NCBI RefSeq assembly: GCF_032854445.1 | Contig: NW_027018070.1 | Span: 31,485 to 95,484, forward strand | Direction: 5' to 3' | Length of the DNA: 64,000 nt | DNA from: Liolophura sinensis | Taxonomy: Eukaryota; Mollusca; Polyplacophora; Chitonida; Chitonidae | In this document: positions 1 through 10,600 of the stretch, one piece after another | How positions within the stretch are numbered: position 1 is the first letter of the stretch | Layout of the letters: each line of letters begins with the position of its first letter | Notes under the pieces: generated by a model | What the model saw: only the letters and a program-made list of their open reading frames with translations | What the model was told of the DNA's origin: nothing | Database searches by the model: none | Made by a program: the position numbers and the translations under genes

Positions 1-54
1 TGTTAAAAAATTGCAAATATCCCTGGTTTCCATGGAGTAAGAGCCGTTGCTGGG

Positions 55-60
55 CACGTG
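55..60. promoter_or_regulatory. CACGTG hexamer (E-box/G-box-like), once per monomer
   Basis: CACGTG occurs in nearly all monomers, followed by AT, so the octamer CACGTGAT recurs at 549-bp intervals. The preceding bases vary by subtype (GG, CG, TG). The hexamer is the canonical site of bHLH factors, and CACGTGAT fits the reverse complement of the yeast centromere element CDEI (RTCACRTG). Occupancy is not shown by the sequence, and a 6-8 bp site could be incidental. Confidence 0.35.
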
Positions 61-68
61 ATTATGAC

Positions 69-84
69 ATCAATGATCATTGAT
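69..84. other. 16-bp perfect palindrome ATCAATGATCATTGAT (19 intact copies)
   Basis: The sequence equals its own reverse complement over 16 bp. Flanking GACA and TGTC extend the symmetry with a 2-nt offset. Intact copies start at 69, 1715, 3362, 5009, 6656, 9953, 12151, 14351, 16889, 19085, 43257, 48755, 50404, 51502, 54247, 55344, 56442, 57541 and 59188. Other monomers keep only the inner 10 bp AATGATCATT at this position. Copies at 8853 and 21829 are broken by single changes. Protein binding or cruciform formation is inference. Confidence 0.95.
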
Positions 85-247
85 CTGTCGCTACAGCCAA
101 AAGTATTGGTCGGAGAGCAACGCGGTTTGCACCATTCGATTTCTCGTCACAAAATACGTCGGATTAGCCTCTTACTAGTAGCACTGGAACAGTTTTTCCA
201 CTTTTGCATTTTTGCTTCGTCTTTTTGTTAATTGAAATCGGCTAAAC

Positions 248-260
248 TGTACTCTGTACA
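248..260. other. TGTAC-TCT-GTACA dyad, once per monomer
   Basis: Perfect 5-bp arms are separated by three bases, present in almost every monomer; for example, again at 796-808. GTAC tetramers are common in the unit: two here, one in tttgtacg and two in the arms of the 30-nt palindrome. A few monomers have a changed arm, such as cagtactctg near 14,528 and cactctg near 28,046. Function unknown. Confidence 0.85.
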
Positions 261-316
261 ATCGCGACTGGTCATTACTATATTCAACTTTTGACTATAA
301 GTTATGTGCCCTTCGG

Positions 317-346
317 TAGCCCAGAAGACGTCAAATCTTTGGGCTA
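317..346. other. Stem-loop TAGCCCA / TGGGCTA, once per monomer
   Basis: Arms of seven perfect pairs are followed inward by a bulged G, four more pairs (AAGA with TCTT) and a seven-base loop, so about 11 bp of stem in 30 nt. The most frequent subtype difference, CGTCAAA versus CCTGAAA, lies in the loop and leaves the stem intact. In many monomers right of 22 kb the second arm is TGGGCCA, which loses one inner pair. The TGGGC of the second arm can alternatively pair with GCCCA just downstream (340-352). Confidence 0.85.
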
Positions 347-454
347 AGCCCATTTAACTCACCCAGCAATTGCCTTACTTCTAAGTGCAGGAAAATCTCA
401 ATGTCTTTATCTACGTGTAGAAAAACCACACCATTTGTACGTGAAGAAAACATT

Positions 455-484
455 GTACTTGATACAGTCTGCTGTAAAAAGTAC
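455..484. other. 30-nt imperfect palindrome, once per monomer
   Basis: Outer arms GTACTT and AAGTAC (6 bp) and inner arms TACAG and CTGTA (5 bp) are separated by a 2 x 2 mismatch, with a four-base loop TCTG. In monomers reading acattgtactt the outer arms extend by two further pairs to TTGTACTT and AAGTACAA, as in this copy. The core is nearly invariant, while bases directly on both sides are among the most variable in the monomer. A rearrangement breakpoint falls in it at 16,735. Confidence 0.9.
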
Positions 485-602
485 AACTGAACACTAACCC
501 ACTTCAGTAAGGTGCCAAATGATGCGGAATTGAGCCAGGCATTGGCAGCTGTTGAAAATTGCAAATTTCCCTGGTTTCCATGGAGTAAGAGCATGTGCTG
601 GG

Positions 603-1151
603 CACGTGATTATGACATAAATAATCTTTCAATTGTCACTACAGCCAAAAGTATTGGTCGGAGAGCAGCGCGGTTTGCACCATTCGATTTCTCGTCACAA
701 AATACGTCGGATTAGCCTCTTACCAGCAGCACTGGAACAGTTTTTCCACTTTTGCATTTTTACCTGGTCTTTTTGTTAATTGAAATCGGCTACACTGTAC
801 TCTGTACAATCGCGACTGGTCATTACTATATTCAACTTTTGATTATAAGTTATGTGCCCTTCGGTAGCCCAGAAGACGTCAAATCTTTGGGCTAAGCCCA
901 TTTAACTCACCCAGCAATTGTCTTACTTCTAAGTCCAAGACAATCTCAATGTCTTTATCTACGTGTAGAAAAACCACACCATTTGTACGTGAAAAACACA
1001 AGGTACTTGATACAGTCTGCTGTAAAAAGTACAACTGAACACTAACCCACTTCAGTAAGGTGCCAAAAGATGCGGAATTGAGCCAGGCATCGGCAGCTGT
1101 TGAAAAATTGCAAATTTCCCTGGTTTCCATGGAGTAAGAGCCGTTGCTGGG
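603..1151 (+). repeat. Representative complete 549-bp monomer
   Basis: This unit is phased on CACGTG and runs to the base before the next CACGTG at 1152, giving exactly 549 bp. Inside it, in order, are CACGTG at 603-608, a TGTAC/GTACA dyad at 796-808, a TAGCCCA/TGGGCTA stem-loop at 865-894 overlapping a TGGGC/GCCCA hairpin at 888-900, a 30-nt imperfect palindrome at 1003-1032, CAGCTG at 1094-1099, an AAATT/AATTT dyad around GCA at 1105-1117, and CCATGG at 1127-1132. A T-rich tract precedes the first dyad. The phase is arbitrary, because a tandem array has no natural start. This copy lacks the long 16-bp palindrome found in another subtype. Confidence 0.95.
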
Positions 1152-3293
1152 CACGTGATTATGACATAAATGATCATTCAATTGTCACTACAGCCAAAAG
1201 TATTGGTCGGAGAGCAACGCGGTTTGCACCATTCGATTTCTCGTCACAAAATACGTCGGATTAGCCTTTTACCAGCAGCACTGGAACAGTTTTTCCACTT
1301 TTGCATTTTTACCTGGTCTTTTTGTTAATTGAAATCGGCTACACTGTACTCTGTACAATCGCGACTGGTCATTACTATATTCAACTTTTGACTATAAGTT
1401 ATGTGCCCTTCGGTAGCCCAGAAGACGTCAAATCTTTGGGCTAAGCCCATTTAGCTCACCCAGCAATTGTCTTACTTCTAAGTCCAAGACAATCTCAATG
1501 TCTTTATCTACGTGTAGAAAAACCACACCATTTGTACATAAAAAACACAAGGTACTTGATACAGTCTGCTGTAAAAAGTACAACTAAACACTGACCCACA
1601 TTTATAAGGTGCCAAAAGATGTGGAATTGGGCCAGGCATCGGCAGCTGTTAAAAAATTGCAAATATCCCTGGTTTCCATGGAGTAAGAGCCGTTGCTGGG
1701 CACGTGATTATGACATCAATGATCATTGATCTGTCGCTACAGCCAAAAGTATTGGTCGGAGAGCAACGCGGTTTGCACCATTCGATTTCTCGTCACAAAA
1801 TACATCAGATTAGACTCTTACTAGTAGCACTGGAACAGTTTTTCCACTTTTGCATTTTTGCCTGGTCTTTTTGTTAATTGAAATCGGCTAAACTGTACTC
1901 TGTACAATCGCGACTGGTCATTACTATATTCAACTTTTGACTATAAGTTATGTGCCCTTCGGTAGCCCAGAAGACCTGAAATCTTTGGGCTAAGCCCATT
2001 TAACTCACCCAGCAATTGCCTTACTTCTAAGTGCAAGACAATCTCAATGTCTTTATCTACGTGTAGAAAAACCACACCATTTGTACGTGAAAAACACAAG
2101 GTACTTGATACAGTCTGCTGTAAAAAGTACAACTGAACACTAACCCACTTCAGTAAGGTGCCAAAAGATGCGGAATTGAGCCAGGCATCGGCAGCTGTTG
2201 AAAAATTGCAAATTTCCCTGGTTTCCATGGAGTAAGAGCCGTTGCTACGCACGTGATTATGACATAAATGATCATTCAATTGTCGCTACAGCCAAAAGTA
2301 TTGGTCGGAGAGCAACGCGGATTGCACCATTCGATTTCTCGTCACAAAATACGTCGGATTAGGCTCTTACTAGTAGCACTGGAACAGTTTTTCCACTTTT
2401 GCATTTTTACCTGGTCTTTTTGTTAATTGAAATCGACTACACTGTACTCTGTACAATCGCGACTGGTCATTACTATATTCAACTTTTGACTATAAGTTAT
2501 GTGCCCTTCGGTAGCCCAGAAGACGTCAAATCTTTGGGCCAAGCCCATTTAACTCACCCAGCAATTGCCTTACTTCTAAGTGCAAGACAATCTCAATGTC
2601 TTTATCTACGTGTAGAAAAACTACACCATTTGTACGTGAAAACCACAAGGTACTTGATACAGTCTGCTGTAAAAAGTACAACTGAACACTGACCCACTTC
2701 AGTAAGGTGCCAAAAGATGCGAAATTGAGCCAGGCATCGGCAGCTGTTGAAAAATTGCAAATATCCCTGGTTTCCATGGAGTAAGAGCCGTTGCTGGGCA
2801 CGTGATTATGACATAAATGATCATTCAATTGTCACTACAGCCAAAAGTATTGGTCGGAGAGCAACGCGGTTTGCACCATTCGATTTCTCGTCACAAAATA
2901 CGTCGGATTAGCCTCTTACCAGCAGCACTGGAACAGTTTTTCCACTTTTGCATTTTTACCTGGTCTTTTTGTTAATTGAAATCGGCTACACTGTACTCTG
3001 TACAATCGCGACTGGTCAATACTATATTCAACTTTTGATTATAAGTTATGTGCCCTTCGGTAGCCCAGAAGACGTCAAATCTTTCGGCTAAGCCCATTTA
3101 ACTCACCCAGCAATTGTCTTACTTCTAAGTCCAAGACAATCTCAATGTCTTTATCTACGTGTAGAAAAACCACACCATTTGTACATAAAAAACACAAGGT
3201 ACTTGATACAGTCTGCTGTAAAAAGTACAACTGAACACTGACCCACATTTATAAGGTGCCAAAAGATGTGGAATTGGGCCAGGGATCGGCAGC

Positions 3294-6200
3294 TGTTAAA
3301 AAATTGCAAATATCCCTGGTTTCCATGGAGTAAGAGCCGTTGCTGGGCACGTGATTATGACATCAATGATCATTGATCTGTCGCTACAGCCAAAAGTATT
3401 GGTCGGAGAGCAACGCGGTTTGCACCATTCGATTTCTCGTCACAAAATACGTCGGATTAGCCTCTTACTAGTAGCACTGGAACAGTTTTTCCACTTTTGC
3501 ATTTTTGCTTCGTCTTTTTGTTAATTGAAATCGGCTAAACTGTACTCTGTACAATCGCGACTGGTCATTACTATATTCAACTTTTGACTATAAGTTATGT
3601 GCCCTTCGGTAGCCCAGAAGACGTCAAATCTTTGGGCTAAGCCCATTTAACTCACCCAGCAATTGCCTTACTTCTAAGTGCAGGAAAATCTCAATGTCTT
3701 TATCTACGTGTAGAAAAACCACACCATTTGTACGTGAAGAAAACATTGTACTTGATACAGTCTGCTGTAAAAAGTACAACTGAACACTAACCCACTTCAG
3801 TAAGGTGCCAAATGATGCGGAATTGAGCCAGGCATTGGCAGCTGTTGAAAAATTGCAAATTTCCCTGGTTTCCATGGAGTAAGAGCATGTGCTGGGCACG
3901 TGATTATGACATAAATAATCTTTCAATTGTCACTACAGCCAAAAGTATTGGTCGGAGAGCAGCGCGGTTTGCACCATTCGATTTCTCGTCACAAAATACG
4001 TCGGATTAGCCTCTTACCAGCAGCACTGGAACAGTTTTTCCACTTTTGCATTTTTACCTGGTCTTTTTGTTAATTGAAATCGGCTACACTGTACTCTGTA
4101 CAATCGCGACTGGTCATTACTATATTCAACTTTTGATTATAAGTTATGTGCCCTTCGGTAGCCCAGAAGACGTCAAATCTTTGGGCTAAGCCCATTTAAC
4201 TCACCCAGCAATTGTCTTACTTCTAAGTCCAAGACAATCTCAATGTCTTTATCTACGTGTAGAAAAACCACACCATTTGTACGTGAAAAACACAAGGTAC
4301 TTGATACAGTCTGCTGTAAAAAGTACAACTGAACACTAACCCACTTCAGTAAGGTGCCAAAAGATGCGGAATTGAGCCAGGCATCGGCAGCTGTTGAAAA
4401 ATTGCAAATTTCCCTGGTTTCCATGGAGTAAGAGCCGTTGCTGGGCACGTGATTATGACATAAATGATCATTCAATTGTCACTACAGCCAAAAGTATTGG
4501 TCGGAGAGCAACGCGGTTTGCACCATTCGATTTCTCGTCACAAAATACGTCGGATTAGCCTTTTACCAGCAGCACTGGAACAGTTTTTCCACTTTTGCAT
4601 TTTTACCTGGTCTTTTTGTTAATTGAAATCGGCTACACTGTACTCTGTACAATCGCGACTGGTCATTACTATATTCAACTTTTGACTATAAGTTATGTGC
4701 CCTTCGGTAGCCCAGAAGACGTCAAATCTTTGGGCTAAGCCCATTTAGCTCACCCAGCAATTGTCTTACTTCTAAGTCCAAGACAATCTCAATGTCTTTA
4801 TCTACGTGTAGAAAAACCACACCATTTGTACATAAAAAACACAAGGTACTTGATACAGTCTGCTGTAAAAAGTACAACTAAACACTGACCCACATTTATA
4901 AGGTGCCAAAAGATGTGGAATTGGGCCAGGCATCGGCAGCTGTTAAAAAATTGCAAATATCCCTGGTTTCCATGGAGTAAGAGCCGTTGCTGGGCACGTG
5001 ATTATGACATCAATGATCATTGATCTGTCGCTACAGCCAAAAGTATTGGTCGGAGAGCAACGCGGTTTGCACCATTCGATTTCTCGTCACAAAATACATC
5101 AGATTAGACTCTTACTAGTAGCACTGGAACAGTTTTTCCACTTTTGCATTTTTGCCTGGTCTTTTTGTTAATTGAAATCGGCTAAACTGTACTCTGTACA
5201 ATCGCGACTGGTCATTACTATATTCAACTTTTGACTATAAGTTATGTGCCCTTCGGTAGCCCAGAAGACCTGAAATCTTTGGGCTAAGCCCATTTAACTC
5301 ACCCAGCAATTGCCTTACTTCTAAGTGCAAGACAATCTCAATGTCTTTATCTACGTGTAGAAAAACCACACCATTTGTACGTGAAAAACACAAGGTACTT
5401 GATACAGTCTGCTGTAAAAAGTACAACTGAACACTAACCCACTTCAGTAAGGTGCCAAAAGATGCGGAATTGAGCCAGGCATCGGCAGCTGTTGAAAAAT
5501 TGCAAATTTCCCTGGTTTCCATGGAGTAAGAGCCGTTGCTACGCACGTGATTATGACATAAATGATCATTCAATTGTCGCTACAGCCAAAAGTATTGGTC
5601 GGAGAGCAACGCGGATTGCACCATTCGATTTCTCGTCACAAAATACGTCGGATTAGGCTCTTACTAGTAGCACTGGAACAGTTTTTCCACTTTTGCATTT
5701 TTACCTGGTCTTTTTGTTAATTGAAATCGACTACACTGTACTCTGTACAATCGCGACTGGTCATTACTATATTCAACTTTTGACTATAAGTTATGTGCCC
5801 TTCGGTAGCCCAGAAGACGTCAAATCTTTGGGCCAAGCCCATTTAACTCACCCAGCAATTGCCTTACTTCTAAGTGCAAGACAATCTCAATGTCTTTATC
5901 TACGTGTAGAAAAACTACACCATTTGTACGTGAAAACCACAAGGTACTTGATACAGTCTGCTGTAAAAAGTACAACTGAACACTGACCCACTTCAGTAAG
6001 GTGCCAAAAGATGCGAAATTGAGCCAGGCATCGGCAGCTGTTGAAAAATTGCAAATATCCCTGGTTTCCATGGAGTAAGAGCCGTTGCTGGGCACGTGAT
6101 TATGACATAAATGATCATTCAATTGTCACTACAGCCAAAAGTATTGGTCGGAGAGCAACGCGGTTTGCACCATTCGATTTCTCGTCACAAAATACGTCGG

Positions 6201-6354
6201 ATTAGCCTCTTACCAGCAGCACTGGAACAGTTTTTCCACTTTTGCATTTTTACCTGGTCTTTTTGTTAATTGAAATCGGCTACACTGTACTCTGTACAAT
6301 CGCGACTGGTCAATACTATATTCAACTTTTGATTATAAGTTATGTGCCCTTCGG
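3294..6354 (+). repeat. Six-monomer higher-order repeat, copy 2 (identity ends in last monomer)
   Basis: This segment matches copy 1 almost base for base at an offset of 3,293-3,294 bp, including rare private variants. The match stops at 6355, where a T to C change is followed by several more differences: ctttggg instead of ctttcgg, tagctcac instead of taactcac, and tgtgaaaag instead of tgtaaaaag. The remainder of that monomer instead carries the variants seen near 9690-9860. This is what unequal exchange or gene conversion with a different monomer type would leave. Confidence 0.85.
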
Positions 6355-6587
6355 CAGCCCAGAAGACGTCAAATCTTTGGGCTAAGCCCATTTAGCTCAC
6401 CCAGCAATTGTCTTACTTCTAAGTCCAAGACAATCTCAATGTCTTTATCTACGTGTAGAAAAACCACACCATTTGTACATAAAAAACACAAGGTACTTGA
6501 TACAGTCTGCTGTGAAAAGTACAACTAAACACTGACCCACATTTATAAGGTGCCAAAAGATGTGGAATTGGGCCAGGGATCGGCAGC

Positions 6588-7490
6588 TGTTAAAAAATTG
6601 CAAATATCCCTGGTTTCCATGGAGTAAGAGCCGTTGCTGGGCACGTGATTATGACATCAATGATCATTGATCTGTCGCTACAGCCAAAAGTATTGGTCGG
6701 AGAGCAACGCGGTTTGCACCATTCGATTTCTCGTCACAAAATACGTCGGATTAGCCTCTTACTAGTAGCACTGGAACAGTTTTTCCACTTTTGCATTTTT
6801 GCTTCGTCTTTTTGTTAATTGAAATCGGCTAAACTGTACTCTGTACAATCGCGACTGGTCATTACTATATTCAACTTTTGACTATAAGTTATGTGCCCTT
6901 CGGTAGCCCAGAAGACGTCAAATCTTTGGGCTAAGCCCATTTAACTCACCCAGCAATTGCCTTACTTCTAAGTGCAGGAAAATCTCAATGTCTTTATCTA
7001 CGTGTAGAAAAACCACACCATTTGTACGTGAAGAAAACATTGTACTTGATACAGTCTGCTGTAAAAAGTACAACTGAACACTAACCCACTTCAGTAAGGT
7101 GCCAAATGATGCGGAATTGAGCCAGGCATTGGCAGCTGTTGAAAAATTGCAAATTTCCCTGGTTTCCATGGAGTAAGAGCATGTGCTGGGCACGTGATTA
7201 TGACATAAATAATCTTTCAATTGTCACTACAGCCAAAAGTATTGGTCGGAGAGCAGCGCGGTTTGCACCATTCGATTTCTCGTCACAAAATACGTCGGAT
7301 TAGCCTCTTACCAGCAGCACTGGAACAGTTTTTCCACTTTTGCATTTTTACCTGGTCTTTTTGTTAATTGAAATCGGCTACACTGTACTCTGTACAATCG
7401 CGACTGGTCATTACTATATTCAACTTTTGATTATAAGTTATGTGCCCTTCGGTAGCCCAGAAGACGTCAAATCTTTGGGCTAAGCCCATT
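6588..7490 (+). repeat. Partial third copy of the six-monomer HOR
   Basis: About 1.6 monomers continue the order of copies 1 and 2, including the 16-bp palindrome at 6656 and the monomer with gaagaaaacatt before the 30-nt dyad. From about 7486 the variants change (tagctcac, then ccagacc near 7563) and the hexameric order is lost. The next stretch is also rich in small indels, so loss of order and assembly error cannot be fully separated here. Confidence 0.75.
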
Positions 7491-7689
7491 TAGCTCACCC
7501 AGCAATTGTCTTACTTCTAAGTCCAAGACAATCTCAATGTCTTTATCTACGTGTAGAAAAACCAGACCATTTGTACGTGAAAAACACAAGGTACTTGATA
7601 CAGTCTGCTGTAAAAAGTACAACTGAACACTAACCCACTTCAGTAAGGTGCCAAAAGATGCGGAATTGAGCCAGGCATCGGCAGCTGTT

Positions 7690-10600
7690 GAAAAATTGCA
7701 AATTTTCCCTGGTTTCCATGGAGTAAGAGCCGTTGCTACGCACGTGATTATGACATAAATGATCATTCAATTGTCGCTACAGCCAAAGTATTGGTCGGAG
7801 AGCAACGCAGTTTGCACCATTCTATTTCTCGTCACAAAATACGTCGGATTAGGCTCTTACTAGTAGCACTGGAACAGTTTTTTCCACTTTTGCATTTTTG
7901 CCCGGTCTTTTTGTTAATTGAAATCGACTACACTGTACTCTGTACAATCGCGACTGGTCATTACTATATTCAACTTTTGACTATAAGTTATGTGCCCTTC
8001 GGTAGCCCAGAAGACGTCAAATCTTTCGGCTAAGCCCATTTAAATCACCCAGCAATTGCCTTACTTCTAAGTGCAAGACAATCTCAATGTCTTTATATAC
8101 GTGTAGAAAAACTACACATTTGTACGTGAAAACCACAAGGTACTTGATACAGTCTGCTGTAAAAAGTACAACTGAACACTGACCCACTTTCAGTAAGGTT
8201 CCAAAAGATGCGGAATTGAGCCAGGCATCGGCAGCTGTTGAAAAATTGCAAATATCCCTGGTTTCCATGGAGTAAGAGCCGTTGCTGGGCACGTGATTAT
8301 GACATAAATGATCATTCAATTGTCACTACAGCCAAAAGTATTGGTCGGAGAGCAACGCGGTTTTGCACCATTCGATTTCTCGTCACAAAATACGTCGGAT
8401 TAGCCTCTTACCAGCAGCACTGGAACAGTTTTTCCACTTTTGCATTTTTACCTGGTCTTTTGTTAATTGAAATCGGCTACACTGTACTCTGTACAATCGC
8501 GACTGGTCAATACTATATTCAACTTTTGACTATAAGTTATGTGCCCTTCGGTAGCCCAGAAGACGTCAAATCTTTGGGCTAAGCCCATTTAACTCACCCA
8601 GCAATTGTCTTACTTCTAAGTCCAAGACAATCTCAATGTCTTTATCTACGTGTAGAAAAACCACACCATTTGTACATAAAAAACACAAGGTACTTGATAC
8701 AGTCTGCTGTAAAAAGTACAACTGAAACACTGACCCACATTTATAAGGTGCCAAAAGATGTGGAATTGGGCCAGGATCGGCAGCTGTTAAAAAATTGCAA
8801 ATATCCCTGGTTTCCATGGAGTAAGAGCCGTTGCTGGGCACGTGATTATGACATCAATGATCACTGATCTGTCGCTACAGCCAAAAGTATTGGTCGGAGA
8901 GCAACGCGGTTTGCACCATTCGATTTTCTCGTCACAAAATACGTCGGATTAGCCTCTTACTAGTAGCACTGGAACAGTTTTTCCACTTTTGCATTTTTGC
9001 TTCGTCTTTTTGTTAATTGAAATCGGCTAAACTGTACTCTGTACAATCGCGACTGGTCATTACTATATTCAACTTTTGACTATAAGTTATGTGCCCTTCG
9101 GTAGCCCAGAAGACGTCAAATCTTTGGGCTAAGCCCATTTAACTCACCCAGCAATTGCCTTACTTCTAAGTGCAGGAAAATCTCAATGTCTTTATCTACG
9201 TGTAGAAAAACCACACCATTTGTACGTGAAGAAAACATTGTACTTGATACAGTCTGCTGTAAAAAGTACAACTGAACACTAACCCACTTCAGTAAGGTGC
9301 CAAATGATGCGGAATTGAGCCAGGCATTGGCAGCTGTTGAAAAATTGCAAATTTCCCTGGTTTCCATGGAGTAAGAGCCGTTGCTAGGCACGTGATTATG
9401 ACATAAATAATCATTCAATTGTCACTACAGCCAAAAGTATTGGTCGGAGAGCAGCGCGGTTTGCACCATTCGATTTCTCGTCACAAAATACGTCGGATTA
9501 GCCTCTTACCAGCAGCACTGGAAACAGTTTTTCCACTTTTGCATTTTTACCTGGTATTTTTGTTAATTGAAATCGGCTACACTGTACTCTGTACAATCGC
9601 GACTGGTCATTACTATATTCAACTTTTGATTATAAGTTATGTGCCCTTCGGTAGCCCAGAAGACGTCAAATCTTTGGGCTAAGCCCATTTAGCTCACCCA
9701 GCAATTGTCTTACTTCTAAGTCCAAGACAATCTCAATGTCTTTATCTACGTGTAGAAAAACCACACCATTTGTACATAAAAAACACAAGGTACTTGATAC
9801 AGTCTGCTGTGAAAAGTACAACTAAACACTGACCCACATTTATAAGGTGCCAAAAGATGTGGAATTGGGCCAGGGATCGGCAGCTGTTAAAAAATTGCAA
9901 ATATCCCTGGTTTCCATGGAGTAAGAGCCGTTGCTGGGCACGTGATTATGACATCAATGATCATTGATCTGTCGCTACAGCCAAAAGTATTGGTCGGAGA
10001 GCAACGCGGTTTGCACCATTCGATTTCTCGTCACAAAATACGTCGGATTAGCCTCTTACTAGTAGCACTGGAACAGTTTTTCCACTTTTGCATTTTTGCT
10101 TCGTCTTTTTGTTAATTGAAATCGGCTAAACTGTACTCTGTACAATCGCGACTGGTCATTACTATATTCAACTTTTGACTATAAGTTATGTGCCCTTCGG
10201 TAGCCCAGAAGACGTCAAATCTTTGGGCTAAGCCCATTTAACTCACCCAGCAATTGCCTTACTTCTAAGTGCAGGAAAATCTCAATGTCTTTATCTACGT
10301 GTAGAAAAACCACACCATTTGTACGTGAAGAAAACATTGTACTTGATACAGTCTGCTGTAAAAAGTACAAACTGAACACTAACCCACTTCAGTAAGGTGC
10401 CAAATGATGCGGAATTGAGCCAGGCATTGGCAGCTGTTGAAAAATTGCAAATATCCCTGGTTTCCATGAAGTAAGAGCATGTGCTGGGCACGTGATTATG
10501 ACATAAATAATCTTTCAATTGTGACTACAGCCAAAAGTATTGGTCGGAGAGCAGCGCGGTTTGCACCATTCGATTTCTCGTCACAAAAATACGTCGAATT

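Larger units (their letters stand above)
1..3293 (+). repeat. Six-monomer higher-order repeat, copy 1
   Basis: Six successive, mutually distinct monomers form a 3,294-bp unit that repeats immediately at 3294. Subtype markers keep their order: the 16-bp palindrome is at 69, 1715, 3362, 5009 and 6656, mostly 1,647 bp apart, so the hexamer is built from two related trimers. Rare variants such as the tract reading ttttaccagc near 1266 and acatcagatt near 1802 recur one unit later. Relative to copy 2 this copy has lost one A in the run near 555, which makes its length 3,293 bp. Confidence 0.9.

Noticed and set aside
296-301. TATAAG as a TATA box, with CACGTG upstream, forming a promoter per monomer
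   Set aside because: A single short AT-rich match in an AT-rich unit, with no supported transcript or gene downstream.
495-600. Splice-donor-like GTAAGG and GTAAGA (cagtaaggtg, gagtaagagc)
   Set aside because: No matching acceptor with a pyrimidine tract and AG in a sensible place, and no coding exon to join.
317-690. Pol III promoter: box A-like TAGCCCAGAAGA and box B-like CATTCGATTTC
   Set aside because: Each has mismatches to the consensus, and the two lie about 360 bp apart, far more than a tRNA or SINE promoter. No cloverleaf could be drawn.
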